A stretch of DNA of 64,000 nt from a bacterium. Lineage in GTDB: Bacteria; Planctomycetota; UBA1135; UBA2386. Below the pieces are notes generated by a model. It saw only the letters and a program-made list of their open reading frames with translations, did no database searches and was not told the origin of the DNA. The position numbers and the translations under genes are program-made. Shown piece after piece: positions 24,449-33,671 of the stretch (within the stretch, counting starts at the first letter, position 1; each line of letters starts with the position of its first letter). The stretch is from NCBI GenBank assembly GCA_024743115.1, contig JANSXC010000005.1, positions 124,001-188,000 of the forward strand, read 5' to 3'.

Positions 24449-25276
24449 ATGGGTCTCAGAGTCAACACCAACGTTACTAGCATCAATGCGCAGCGGAACC
24501 TGTCGACGGTCAACAACCGGCTCGGCAGCAACTTCCGCCGCCTCTCCACCGGCCTCCGTATCTCGACCGCGGCGGACGACGCCGCCGGCCTCGCGATCTC
24601 GGAGCGCCTGCGTTCGCAGGTTCGCTCGCTCGAGCAGAGCAAGCGAAACGCCAACGACGGCATCTCTCTCGTGCAGACCGCCGAGGGCGCCCTCAACGAA
24701 GTCAGCTCGATCCTGATTCGCCTGCGCGAGCTCGCGATCCAGTCGAGCAACGGCTCGGTGAGCAACCAGGACAAGAACACTCTCGACGAGGAGTTCCAGA
24801 GCCTGGTCAGCGAGATCAACCGCATCGGCCGCTCGACCGAGTTCAACGGCATCAAGCTGCTGGACGGCTCGTCGACGTCGGTCAACTTCCAGGTCGGCTT
24901 CGGCACGACCACGGACATCGACACGCTTTCGGTCTCCCTCAACGCCGCGCTGAGCACCTCGCTCTCGCTGCAGTCGCTCGACATCGGCTCGGGAGGCACC
25001 ACCACCACCGCGATCACGAACATCGACTCGGCGATCAACACGATCAGCTCGCTGCGCGGTTCACTCGGTGCGGTGCAGAACCGCCTCGGCAGCACGATCA
25101 ACAACCTCGCGATCCAGACCGAGAATCTCAGCGCTGCTGAATCGCGAATCCGCGACGTCGACGTCGCCTACGAGACGGCCCAGCTGACGCGGAACAACAT
25201 CCTGCAGCAGGCCAGCATCTCGGTCTTGGCGCAGGCGAATGCGCAGCCGCAGAGTGCGCTCCAGCTCATCGGTTAA
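24449..25276 (+). CDS. fliC: Flagellin (second copy)
   Basis: A 275-residue flagellin with the same short D0/D1 plan as its neighbours. The N-terminus is MGLRVNTNVTSINAQRNL, the C-terminus has IRDVDVAYETAQLTRNNI and ends QPQSALQLIG, and there are no D2/D3 domains. Substitutions relative to copy 1 are scattered and mostly conservative (NQDKNT for NADRDT, DIDTLSVSLNAALS in the middle). An in-frame extension to 24083 is excluded because it runs through the tandem repeat and the promoter and lacks flagellin character. Its own promoter-like site and a downstream terminator suggest an independent transcript. Confidence 0.97.
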   Translation: MGLRVNTNVTSINAQRNLSTVNNRLGSNFRRLSTGLRISTAADDAAGLAISERLRSQVRSLEQSKRNANDGISLVQTAEGALNEVSSILIRLRELAIQSSNGSVSNQDKNTLDEEFQSLVSEINRIGRSTEFNGIKLLDGSSTSVNFQVGFGTTTDIDTLSVSLNAALSTSLSLQSLDIGSGGTTTTAITNIDSAINTISSLRGSLGAVQNRLGSTINNLAIQTENLSAAESRIRDVDVAYETAQLTRNNILQQASISVLAQANAQPQSALQLIG

Positions 25277-25318
25277 TCCCGAAGAGCCCTCAGGCGCAGA
25301 TAGCTAAGGCGGACAGAG

Positions 25319-25359
25319 AACGGCGCCGGCCCCGCTTGCGGGACCGGCGCCGTTTGTTC
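25319..25359. terminator. Bidirectional intrinsic terminator between flagellin 2 and the amidohydrolase
   Basis: Seventeen-base arms (25319-25335 and 25338-25354) pair with one mismatch around a tight loop, with TTTGTT on the plus side and A-rich sequence on the other. It lies between convergent genes and can serve both. Confidence 0.75.
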
Positions 25360-25383
25360 GTACGGGCCTGCGATACCCGGGAC

Positions 25384-27168
25384 TCAGACGTCTTCGAAGA
25401 CGACCTTCCCGCCCACGATGGTGTACACGACGTCCGCGTCGAGAATCTCGGCCTCCGGGACGGTCATGATGTCCTTCGACAGCACGACGACGTCCGCGAG
25501 CTTGCCCGGCGTGAGCGTGCCCTTGATGTCCTCCTCGAAGGCCGCGTAGGCACAAGCGATCGTGTAGGACTTCAACGCCTCCATGCGCGACATCGCCTGC
25601 GCCGGGTAGAACGGTTTGCCGCTCCTGTCGCGGCGCGTCACCGAAGCGTAGAACGACGCGATCGGATCGACGTCCTCGACCGGCGCATCGGTGCCGTTCG
25701 TCACGACGGCGCCCGAACGCATCAGGTCCTGCCAGACGTATGCCCCCTCGCGCGCCCGCTGCTCCCCGAGCCGGGGAATCACGTAGGGCGCGTCCGACGT
25801 GCAGTGCACGCCCTGCATCGACGCGATCACGCCGAGCTGGCCGAACCGCGGAATGTCGTCGGGGTGGATGTGCTGCGCGTGCTCGATGCGCCAGCGCAAC
25901 GAGCGACCATCGACGCGCTCACCGGAGCGGCTGCCCCAGACCTTCTCGAAGATGTCCAGCACCTCGCGGTTCGCCCGATCACCGATCGCGTGCACGCAGA
26001 CCTGAAAGCCGTGCTGCAGCCCGATCTCGGCCATGCGGGTCACGCTCGCGACCGAAGCGGTCTCGAGCCCGCTGCTCTGCGGTGAGTCGGAGTAGGGCTC
26101 GAGCAGCCAGGCACCGCGCGAACCGAGGGCGCCGTCGATGCTGCGCTTGAGCGCCCGCACCGTAAGGAAGTCGTCACCGACGCCGACCATCCGGTAGTTG
26201 CCGAGCTTGTGCTCGAGCTGCGTGTTCGAAGTGCGGATCATGACCCAGAGCCGAACGCCGAGCTCACCGGCTTCGGCCATTTCGCGCATGAGGTCGATCT
26301 CGGCGAAGCTGCTGCCGGCATCCTGGAAGCTCGTGACGCCTTTGCTCAGGCACTCCTGAGCCGCGAGCTCGAGCTGCCGCCGCAACAGTTCACGCCGCTG
26401 CGCGGGTGTCCGTCGCAGTTCTTGCCCGCGACGATGACGCGATACGATGCCTGCCGCAGTCTCGCTGAAGACCCCGATCGGCTCGCCCTCCGCGTTCTTG
26501 AGGATCTCGCCGCCGTCCGGATCCGGGGTCGAAGAGTTGACCCCCGCGATCGCCATCGCCTTCGCATTGAAGAACGCCGCGTGACCGCTCGCGTGCGTCA
26601 GGGCCACGGGGTTGTCCGGCGTGACCGCGCTGATCGACTGATGGGTCGGAAAGCCCTTCACGTTGCCGTCCGGGCGCTTGCTCCACTTCTCCTGATGCCA
26701 GCCGCGCCCACGAATCCACTCGCCCGGCGCCGCCTTCTGCACGGCTGCCGCCACCATGTCGACGACCTCGGACCAGCTCTCGACCTTCGACAGATCGAGG
26801 ATCTGCATCGCGTCGCCGATCCCGGTGAAGTGCGCGTGGCCCTCGATGAAACCCGGCACGGCGGTGCGCCCGCCGAGATCGATGATCTTCGTGTCGTCGC
26901 CGATGAGTCGGCGAATCCGGGCATCGGTACCTACCGCCAGAATGCGATCGCCGCGAGCTGCGAGCGCCTGCACCGAGCCCAGGCGGTCGTCGGCTGTCAC
27001 GATGTTGCCGTTGAGCAGCACCAGGTCGGCCTTCTTCTGCGCCACCGCGGTCACGGAAGCCGCGATTGCACTGACGAGGAGCAGGTTCAGGCGAACGAAA
27101 CGTGCGAAGAGACTGACCACGAAACGGATCGTAACGGCGTGGCGGGCCGCCCGAGCACCCCGTGCCAT
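25384..27168 (-). CDS. YtcJ-like amidohydrolase, probably exported
   Basis: A 594-residue metal-dependent amidohydrolase family 3 protein. A hydrophobic export signal near residues 27-43 (LNLLLVSAIAASVTAVAQ) precedes ADLVLLNGNIVTADDRLGSV. The metal site begins at GFIEGHAHFTG; later blocks are CVHAIGDRAN, IEHAQHIHP and TNGTDAPVEDVDP, and it ends with the composite-domain KLADVVVLSKDIM. It would hydrolyse an amide or related bond in a small molecule. It is transcribed opposite to the flagellins and is inserted between copies 2 and 3, which suggests it entered or was trapped after flagellin duplication. Confidence 0.92.
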   Translation of the reverse strand: MARGARAARHAVTIRFVVSLFARFVRLNLLLVSAIAASVTAVAQKKADLVLLNGNIVTADDRLGSVQALAARGDRILAVGTDARIRRLIGDDTKIIDLGGRTAVPGFIEGHAHFTGIGDAMQILDLSKVESWSEVVDMVAAAVQKAAPGEWIRGRGWHQEKWSKRPDGNVKGFPTHQSISAVTPDNPVALTHASGHAAFFNAKAMAIAGVNSSTPDPDGGEILKNAEGEPIGVFSETAAGIVSRHRRGQELRRTPAQRRELLRRQLELAAQECLSKGVTSFQDAGSSFAEIDLMREMAEAGELGVRLWVMIRTSNTQLEHKLGNYRMVGVGDDFLTVRALKRSIDGALGSRGAWLLEPYSDSPQSSGLETASVASVTRMAEIGLQHGFQVCVHAIGDRANREVLDIFEKVWGSRSGERVDGRSLRWRIEHAQHIHPDDIPRFGQLGVIASMQGVHCTSDAPYVIPRLGEQRAREGAYVWQDLMRSGAVVTNGTDAPVEDVDPIASFYASVTRRDRSGKPFYPAQAMSRMEALKSYTIACAYAAFEEDIKGTLTPGKLADVVVLSKDIMTVPEAEILDADVVYTIVGGKVVFEDV

Positions 27169-27220
27169 GGGAAAACCGTCGACAATCCCGACAGACCGCC
27201 CAAAAAGCCGGCAATCCCCT

Positions 27221-27249
27221 TCAGTCGGACCCCGCGAGTGTGCCGATCC
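27221..27249 (+). promoter_or_regulatory. Possible sigma-28-like promoter before flagellin 3
   Basis: GCCGATCC (27242-27249) matches the sigma-28 -10 consensus GCCGATAA at six of eight positions and is identical to the -10 before the gene at 46793. The best upstream half, TCAGTCGG (27221-27228), is 13 bases away, two more than ideal. The ATG follows 64 bases later. Confidence 0.35.
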
Positions 27250-27312
27250 TCACCAAGCGGCGCGAAAGCGTCGCAACCACACACGCAACCAGGTCACACA
27301 ACGGGGAAGAAA

Positions 27313-28140
27313 ATGGGTCTTCGGGTCAACACGAACGCTGCTTCGATCAACGCGCAGCGCAATCTGTCTTCGGTCACCGAGAAGCTGGGCGGCAACTTCC
27401 GCCGCCTCTCGACCGGCCTTCGTATTTCGTCAGCTGCGGACGACGCGGCGGGCCTCGCCATCTCGGAACGCCTGCGTTCGCAGATCCGGTCGCTCGACCA
27501 GGCCAAGCGCAACGCCAACGACGGCATCTCGCTCGTGCAGACCGCCGAAGGTGCGCTCAACGAGGTCAGCTCGATCCTGACGCGCCTGCGCGAACTCGCG
27601 ATCCAGTCGAGCAACGGCTCCGTCAGCAACCAGGACAAGGAGACGCTGGACGAGGAGTTCCAGAGCCTCACCAACGAGATCAACCGTATCGGTCGTTCGA
27701 CCGAGTTCTCGGGCATCAAGCTGCTCGACGGCTCCGCGACGTCCGTATCGTTCCAGGTCGGCTTCGGCACGACCGCGGGCATCGACACGATCTCGGTATC
27801 GCTGAGCGCGGCGCTGAGCACCTCGCTCTCGCTGCAGTCGCTCGACATCGGCTCGGGTGGCACCACCACGACCGCGATCACGAACATCGACGCGGCGATC
27901 AACACGATCAGCGGCCTGCGCGGCTCGCTGGGCGCGGCGCAGAACCGCCTCGGCAGCACGATCAACAACCTTGCCATCACGTCCGAGAACCTCAGCGCTG
28001 CCGAGTCACGGATCCGCGACGTCGACGTCGCGTTCGAAACCTCGCAGCTGACGCGGAACTCGATCCTGCAACAGGCAAGCATCTCGGTGCTGGCTCAGGC
28101 CAACGCGTTGCCGCAGTCGGCACTCGCCCTCCTGGGCTAG
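27313..28140 (+). CDS. fliC: Flagellin (third copy)
   Basis: A 275-residue flagellin, the most divergent of the three. The start is MGLRVNTNAASINAQRNLSS with EKLGGNFRRLSTGLRISSAA, the middle has EFSGIKLLDGSATSVSFQV, and the end has FETSQLTRNSILQQASISV and LPQSALALLG. The lengths are identical and the change pattern is scattered, indicating duplication and functional maintenance. It might be a minor or position-specific filament subunit (inference). AGGGGAAG-like sequence (GGGGAAGA) lies 3-10 bases before the ATG. A terminator follows and then fliD on the same strand. Confidence 0.97.
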   Translation: MGLRVNTNAASINAQRNLSSVTEKLGGNFRRLSTGLRISSAADDAAGLAISERLRSQIRSLDQAKRNANDGISLVQTAEGALNEVSSILTRLRELAIQSSNGSVSNQDKETLDEEFQSLTNEINRIGRSTEFSGIKLLDGSATSVSFQVGFGTTAGIDTISVSLSAALSTSLSLQSLDIGSGGTTTTAITNIDAAINTISGLRGSLGAAQNRLGSTINNLAITSENLSAAESRIRDVDVAFETSQLTRNSILQQASISVLAQANALPQSALALLG

Positions 28141-28181
28141 TCGCCGGAACTCGCCACTACAGAACGGTTACGTGATGTGAC

Positions 28182-28227
28182 GACGCGCGGACGTCGCCCT
28201 GTGGGCGGGGTCCGCGTGTCGGGTTTT
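28182..28227 (+). terminator. Intrinsic terminator after flagellin 3
   Basis: Eleven-base arms (28182-28192 and 28210-28220) pair with one mismatch around a 17-base loop that can itself pair, followed by GGGTTTT. Confidence 0.6.
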
Positions 28228-28293
28228 GCCACACCTCGAGCGCGACCCCACGCGCGACGGACCAATGTCAGGGTTTCCTCCACGGCATCGGGG

Positions 28294-28321
28294 TCAAGTG
28301 GTGACGGACGCTCTCCGATAA
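28294..28321 (+). promoter_or_regulatory. Sigma-28-like promoter for fliD
   Basis: TCAAGTGG (28294-28301), 12 bases, then TCCGATAA (28314-28321); the -10 half matches the sigma-28 consensus at seven of eight positions. It ends 10 bases before the fliD ATG, so the transcript would have almost no 5' leader. This fits the lack of any Shine-Dalgarno sequence before fliD. Confidence 0.5.
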
Positions 28322-28331
28322 TTCGGACAGC

Positions 28332-29690
28332 ATGTCCACGGCTGGAATCTCTTTTGGCGGCCTCGCGTCGGGCCTCGACACGCAGGCCATCATCTCGGCG
28401 CTGCTGGCGGTCGAGCAGCGCCCGATCGCGCAACTCGAAGCCAAGAAGGACTCCATCGGCAAGCAGAAGTCGCTGTTCGGCGACCTCGATGGGCTGCTCG
28501 ACAAGCTGACGGACGCGTCGCGCAAGCTGAAGACGACGAGCTCGTTCTTGTCGATGAAGGCGGCGTCAGACGACGAAGATATCGTCACCGCATCGGCATC
28601 GAGTTCGGCGACGCCGGGCACGCATACGGTCAGCGTCACGAACCTCGCCGTCGCACAGTTCAACCACAGCAACGGCTACTCATCGGCGACGGAGAGCCTC
28701 GGGACCTACGGCGAGTTCACGCTGACCGCAGACGGTCAAGACCATGTGATCTCGATCAGCAACCCGACGCCGCAAGCCGTCGCGGACGCGATCAACGCCA
28801 CCGGCTCGAACGTACGCGCCGAGGTGGTCGACACCGGCGCGGCCTCGAACCCGTATCAGCTCGTGATCCGTTCGACCGAGACGGGCACGGAGAACGCGTT
28901 CTCGTTCTCGGCGGTGAGCGGCGACGTCAGCGGTCTGATCGCCGACGTGCAAGCCAACCAGACGCCCGCCGAGGACGCGACCGTCATAGTCAACGGTCTC
29001 ACGATCACCCGGTCGACGAACTCGGTATCCGGTGCGATCGCCGGCGTGACTCTCGATCTGAAGTCGGCCCCGAGTCCACCCAAGGACGTGACGATCACGA
29101 TCAGCACGGACGCCGAAGAGGTCAGTAAGAACATCCAGGAGTTCGTCGACGCGTACAACGAAGTCGTCGACTTCTTCGCCGCGCAGAGCGTCGTGAACGA
29201 AGAGGGCGAGGCGCAGAGCGACCTGTTCGGCGACCCGACGCTGCGGTCGATGCGCTCGACGCTGCGTGGCATCGTCGGCGGCATCGTCGATTCGACGGGC
29301 AACGAGGCGTTCCAGCTGTTCGCACAGATCGGCATCGAGTCCGACCGCGACGGCAAGCTCACATTCACGCAAACCGAGCTCGAGACCGCGCTCGCCGAGG
29401 ACGAGCAGGCCGTCGCCGCGATCTTCACCGACGGGACCAACGGCATCGCTAAGCGCCTCGAGGACCAGATCAAGGTCTACACCGACTCGGTCGACGGCCT
29501 GATCAAGACGCGGGTCGACGGCTTCGACCGCCGACTCAAGCAGACCAACACGCGCATCGAGCAGGCCGAGCGCCGGCTCGAGCTCTACGAAACCCAACTG
29601 GAAACGCGCTACGCCAACCTCGAGAGCCTGCTGGCCCGACTGCAGGGTCAGGGCAGCTCGATCGGCAACATCAACCAGACGCAGCGTTAG
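28332..29690 (+). CDS. fliD: Flagellar cap protein FliD
   Basis: A 452-residue filament cap and capping chaperone that guides flagellin polymerisation at the tip. The N-terminal signature is ISFGGLASGLDTQAIISALL followed by VEQRPIAQLEAKK coiled coil. Central beta domains have SVTNLAVAQ and ATVIVNGLTITR (the NGLTI motif). The C-terminal helical region has NIQEFVDAYNEVVDFF and a coiled coil before the end (RRLKQTNTRIEQAERRLELY). Length and motif order are normal. fliS follows after 41 bases. No ribosome binding site is evident, consistent with a near-leaderless message from the promoter at 28294-28321. Confidence 0.96.
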   Translation: MSTAGISFGGLASGLDTQAIISALLAVEQRPIAQLEAKKDSIGKQKSLFGDLDGLLDKLTDASRKLKTTSSFLSMKAASDDEDIVTASASSSATPGTHTVSVTNLAVAQFNHSNGYSSATESLGTYGEFTLTADGQDHVISISNPTPQAVADAINATGSNVRAEVVDTGAASNPYQLVIRSTETGTENAFSFSAVSGDVSGLIADVQANQTPAEDATVIVNGLTITRSTNSVSGAIAGVTLDLKSAPSPPKDVTITISTDAEEVSKNIQEFVDAYNEVVDFFAAQSVVNEEGEAQSDLFGDPTLRSMRSTLRGIVGGIVDSTGNEAFQLFAQIGIESDRDGKLTFTQTELETALAEDEQAVAAIFTDGTNGIAKRLEDQIKVYTDSVDGLIKTRVDGFDRRLKQTNTRIEQAERRLELYETQLETRYANLESLLARLQGQGSSIGNINQTQR

Positions 29691-29731
29691 CGCCCGCGAA
29701 TCATCTACCCCCAAGGCAAAGGAGAAGCCCC

Positions 29732-30112
29732 GTGAGTTACGCACAAGCAGCCGCGACCTATCAGAAGAACGCCGTCATGACCGCCTCACCCGAGAAGCTC
29801 GTGGTGATGCTCTACGATGGCGCGATCAAGAACCTCGAGAAGTGCCGCATCGGCATCGAGGATCCGGCGCAGGCACGTTCGCCCGAGGTCGGCGAGCACA
29901 TCGGCAAGGCGATCAGCATCATCGGCGAGCTGCGCGCGAGCCTCGACCACGCAGCCGGCGGCGAAATCGCCACCGAGCTCGACCGGCTCTACGAGTTCGC
30001 GCTCGACCAGCTCAGCCAGGCCAACCTGCAGCGCACCCCCGAAGGCGTGCACGCCACCCTCAAGGTGATGCGCACGCTGAAGGAAGGCTGGGATGGCATC
30101 GTCCCCAACTGA
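29732..30112 (+). CDS. fliS: Flagellin export chaperone FliS
   Basis: A 126-residue four-helix chaperone that binds flagellin C-termini in the cytoplasm. The hallmark N-terminus is present (YAQAAATYQKNAVMTASPEK, then LVVMLYDGAIKNLEK), followed by helices with IIGELRASLDHAAGGEIATE. The GTG start is supported by AAGGAG 8 bases upstream. It overlaps the next small gene by 20 bases, so fliD, fliS and that gene form one operon. Confidence 0.96.
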   Translation: MSYAQAAATYQKNAVMTASPEKLVVMLYDGAIKNLEKCRIGIEDPAQARSPEVGEHIGKAISIIGELRASLDHAAGGEIATELDRLYEFALDQLSQANLQRTPEGVHATLKVMRTLKEGWDGIVPN

Positions 30113-30446
30113 GTCCCCGACCACCTTTGCCCTGCAGGAACTCATTGCCTGCTGGGACCAGGGCTACGAAGCGCTCGCGCGTGGCGACCTCGAACGGGTC
30201 ACCGCGCTGCTCACGATCGCCGACGGCCAGCTCCGCGGACTCGCCGCGCAGGACGACGACACACCGTCAGAGAGCGAACTGCGCGAACGCGCCATGACCT
30301 CGCGCGGTCGCCTCGAGCACGGCGTCCGCGCTGGCCTGCAGAGCGTCGGTCAGGAGCTCGGCAAGGTTCGCCAGGGTTCCCGCGCCCTCGACGGCTACAA
30401 GGCCCCGATCACCGACCGGATCCCGCGCGTCGAGCGCGACGCCTGA
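30093..30446 (+). CDS. FliT-like small flagellar protein
   Basis: A 117-residue helical protein encoded directly after fliS with a 20-base overlap. Position, size and helical character match FliT, the FliD export chaperone, but the sequence itself gives no strong motif. Features are LQELIACWDQGYEALARGDL, a Ser/Glu/Asp linker and a basic C-terminal part (QELGKVRQGSRALDGYKAP). FliT-type proteins diverge strongly between phyla, so the assignment rests on context. Confidence 0.65.
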   Translation: MASSPTESPTTFALQELIACWDQGYEALARGDLERVTALLTIADGQLRGLAAQDDDTPSESELRERAMTSRGRLEHGVRAGLQSVGQELGKVRQGSRALDGYKAPITDRIPRVERDA

Positions 30447-30494
30447 GCCTGCCGTTCCCCACGGTCGACCGGTACGCGATATCGTGCCGGAGCC

Positions 30495-33400
30495 ATGGAT
30501 GTGACGGCGAACGCCCACGACCGCGAGGTCCTCGATTTCCTCGTCGAGTTCACGCTCGATCAACAGGCCGGTAGAACCCGGGCGCTCGGCGAGTATCTCG
30601 CGCACTATCCCGGCCGTGAAGAGGCCGTAGCCCGCGAGTTCTTGCGACTCGAAGATCAGGCCGCGACGACGACACCCGAAACGGGCACGACGATCATCGG
30701 CCCGTTCGAGTTGCTCACGGAACTCGGTCGTGGCGCCCAGGGCACGGTCTGGCGCGCGCGTGATCGCCGCCTCGGCCGCGAGGTGGCGCTCAAGATTCTC
30801 CACCGTGACGGCCGCCGCCTCGGGGGGCAACAGCGTCTCGAGCGCGAGGCGTTGCTCGCCGCCAGGTTGGATCATCCCAGCCTCGCGACGGTGTTCGCGG
30901 TCGGCGAGCACGCGGGGTGCGCCTGGTTGGCGATGCGCTATGTGCCCGGTGAATCGCTCGCCGCGATCCTCGCCAACGAACGGGCGACGATGGATCGCCA
31001 GGGTCGCTGCGTGCGCCTGCCGCACCTCCTCGAGGCCGCGCGCGAACGCGAAGCGATCCACGCCATCGTGCGTTTCTTCGCCCATGCCGCGCGCGCGCTC
31101 GAGGTGGCACACTCGCGCGGTATCGTCCACCGCGACGTCAAGCCCGGCAACCTGATGGTCGACCCCGACGGCAAACCCGTTTTGGTCGACTTCGGCCTCG
31201 CGCGCGATCACGAGAGTTCGGCCGCCTGCCTCACGGGAACGGGCGAACAACTCGGCACGCCGGCCTACATGGCGCCCGAACAACTCGCGCCAGGCGCCGG
31301 CTCCCCAGGCCCGACGGCCGACATCTGGGGCCTCGCCGTCGTGATGTTCGAAGCCCTCACGGGCGTGCATCCGTTCGGCGCCGCCACGCGCGAAGCGATC
31401 CTCGCGACGATCCGCGACTGCGACCCGCCCGCGCTCCGCCACCTCAACCCCGCCGTGCCCCGTGGGCTCGCAACGGTCCTGCACGTCGCACTGCAGAAAG
31501 ACCCGCGCCGCCGCCACCGCTCGATCGCGGCGTTCGCCGATGACCTCGAACTCGTCGCGGCCGGCGAACCACCGACCTGTCGGCCGCCCGGCGCCGCCCG
31601 GAGACTCGCTTCGTGGTCCCGCAAGCACCCGGTTCTCTCGGTCACCGCCACGCTCGCACTCGTGTTTGCGGGTTCGGTGATCGCGATCCAGAACCACGCG
31701 TTCCGGATCGAGGCCCGCCTGAGGCAACGCGTATCGGCGCGCGTCGACGATCTCCGCGGGCTGTCGCGCGGCCTGCTCACAGCGTCGCACGACGTTCTGC
31801 GCGACCTGCCCGGCGCAATCGAGGCCAACCGCGACCTGGCGAAACTGGCGCTCGACTACCTCGAGATCCTGCGCGCGGAAGCGGCCGACGATCCGGCGCT
31901 CGTCGCGGACGTCGTCAGGGCTCGACTCCACGTCGGCGACATCCTGGGCAGTCCACGTGCGCCGAACCTCGGCGATCGCGACGCCGCCCGCCATCACTTC
32001 GAAAGCGCCCTCGCACTGCTCAATGCAACGGCGGGCGGAGTCATCGAAAACCCCGAACAACTGCGCGCGGCAACCCTGCTGCGCCTCGCCGACCTCGAAG
32101 CGAGTGAGCACCGTCCGACCCTGGCCAGAACACACTGGCAGGAGGCGTTGGACTTGCTCGAGGACGCGCCGGCGAACCAGGAGCGGACCTGGCTGGCGGC
32201 GACGCTGCACCTGCGATTGGGCGAATCGACGCTCTGGTCCCCCGCGGGCGAAGACCCGCAAGCGACCGCGTCCGCCGCCCTCGAGACGGCGCTGGTCGAG
32301 TTGCGACAGCACGCGACCGAGAATCGGTTCGCACTGCTCGCAGCGACGATCGAAGCGGCCGTCGCGCAGCTGCGCGCGGCCGCGGGTGATGACGAACGCG
32401 CCACGACCGCCGCCCGCGCCGCCGCGGCGCGAGTCGATGCTCTGCCACCCGGCTGGCACGCGAGACTCTCCGTCCGCACCCTCCGCGCCGTCCTAACGAG
32501 CACCCGCGGCGGTCTGCAATGGCGCGCCGGAGAAGCCGCGGACGCCATCACGGACCTCGAGGCCGCCGACGGCGAGCTGACCGACCTCGCCCGGCACGAC
32601 CCCGGCAACGAACAGGTCGCCCGCCATCGACTGCAGAACCTCGCCACCCTGTCGCTCGTGCTGCTGGACCAGGAGCGCCAGACCGACTGCGAACCGATCC
32701 TGCAGCGCGCCAGACAACTCGTGGAGGAGGGCGCGCAGCGGTTCGGCGCCGACTGGTTCGAGGAACAACGCGCCATCACGCTCACGCGACTAGGTCAGCT
32801 GCGCTACGACCAGCTGGACTACCCGGCGGCCATCGAACTGATGCGCGGCGTCGTGGACACCCATCGCGACCGCGCGGCGAGGTTTCCGGAGGACGTACAC
32901 ATCGCCGGGCAACTCGCGCTCGCGGAGCTGAGACTCGGCTGGTCCCTGGTACGCAGTCAGCAACCGGGTGACGGTCGCGCCACGATCGACTCGGCCCGAG
33001 CGGCACTCACCGAACTACTCCAACGCGACCCGTCCGTGCTCGCGTGGCGCAAGGGCCTCGTCGCGTCGTGTCACCAGCTCGGCGAACTTGCATTCGGCAG
33101 CCAGGACTTCGCCAGTGCCGTGGAGCACTTCTCGGCAGCGATCCGCGAGCAACGGCGACTCCCGAGCGGCGCCCAGACCGACCGTGCGCTCGCGATCCTC
33201 TATCAGGGCCTCGCCGAGAGCACGCTGCAGACCCGCGACGTCACGACCGCCGGCCGACACGCCGCGACGGCCGTCGAGATCCTCCGCGAACTCGTGCGCC
33301 AGAACCCACAGGACCGCTACTTCGCGCGCCTGCTCGCAACCGCGCTGGTCGACCGTTCACGCCTGCACGTCCTGGCCAAGGAGCCACAGGCCGCCGCAAC

Positions 33401-33671
33401 CGTCGACGAGGCCCTGCGCATCGTCACACCACTCCAGCGACCGGATCACACCGACAACCCGAAGGTGCTGCAGACCCACGCGATGGCGCATGTCATGCGG
33501 GCAGTCCTCGCCGACCGCGAAGACGACCGCGCGGGTACGTTGGCGGCGCTGCGGGCAGCCCGAACGATCATGAACGAACTGCCAACCGACCGCCGCCGAC
33601 TACCGTTCAAGTACTCGGCGATTCAGAAGCAGCTGGAACGCAAGTCAGGCTTCGTCGAGTCCAGCCGCTGA
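30495..33671 (+). CDS. Membrane Ser/Thr protein kinase with TPR-like C-terminal domain
   Basis: A 1058-residue kinase. Residues 1-65 resemble the N-terminal module common before planctomycetal kinases. The kinase domain (about 70-360) has the Gly loop LGRGAQGTV, ATP Lys100 (VALKIL), catalytic HRDVKPGN, DFGLA, and the TPAYMAPEQ activation segment. One transmembrane helix (VLSVTATLALVFAGSVIAIQ, near 385) leads to about 650 residues of helical TPR-like repeats, probably outside the membrane. It would phosphorylate proteins in response to a signal or partner bound by the repeats. Its 3' end overlaps the convergent ECF sigma gene by 27 bases; such kinase/ECF pairs are frequent in Planctomycetota. 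Confidence 0.93.
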   Translation: MDVTANAHDREVLDFLVEFTLDQQAGRTRALGEYLAHYPGREEAVAREFLRLEDQAATTTPETGTTIIGPFELLTELGRGAQGTVWRARDRRLGREVALKILHRDGRRLGGQQRLEREALLAARLDHPSLATVFAVGEHAGCAWLAMRYVPGESLAAILANERATMDRQGRCVRLPHLLEAAREREAIHAIVRFFAHAARALEVAHSRGIVHRDVKPGNLMVDPDGKPVLVDFGLARDHESSAACLTGTGEQLGTPAYMAPEQLAPGAGSPGPTADIWGLAVVMFEALTGVHPFGAATREAILATIRDCDPPALRHLNPAVPRGLATVLHVALQKDPRRRHRSIAAFADDLELVAAGEPPTCRPPGAARRLASWSRKHPVLSVTATLALVFAGSVIAIQNHAFRIEARLRQRVSARVDDLRGLSRGLLTASHDVLRDLPGAIEANRDLAKLALDYLEILRAEAADDPALVADVVRARLHVGDILGSPRAPNLGDRDAARHHFESALALLNATAGGVIENPEQLRAATLLRLADLEASEHRPTLARTHWQEALDLLEDAPANQERTWLAATLHLRLGESTLWSPAGEDPQATASAALETALVELRQHATENRFALLAATIEAAVAQLRAAAGDDERATTAARAAAARVDALPPGWHARLSVRTLRAVLTSTRGGLQWRAGEAADAITDLEAADGELTDLARHDPGNEQVARHRLQNLATLSLVLLDQERQTDCEPILQRARQLVEEGAQRFGADWFEEQRAITLTRLGQLRYDQLDYPAAIELMRGVVDTHRDRAARFPEDVHIAGQLALAELRLGWSLVRSQQPGDGRATIDSARAALTELLQRDPSVLAWRKGLVASCHQLGELAFGSQDFASAVEHFSAAIREQRRLPSGAQTDRALAILYQGLAESTLQTRDVTTAGRHAATAVEILRELVRQNPQDRYFARLLATALVDRSRLHVLAKEPQAAATVDEALRIVTPLQRPDHTDNPKVLQTHAMAHVMRAVLADREDDRAGTLAALRAARTIMNELPTDRRRLPFKYSAIQKQLERKSGFVESSR

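Noticed and set aside
26209-27312. In-frame extension upstream of flagellin 3
   Set aside because: It is antisense to the amidohydrolase and through the promoter; flagellins always start at the MGLRVNTN-type N-terminus.
30267-32459. 730-codon ORF antisense to the TPR kinase gene
   Set aside because: It is a mirror of GC-rich kinase codons with no domain motif, while the plus strand has a full kinase signature.
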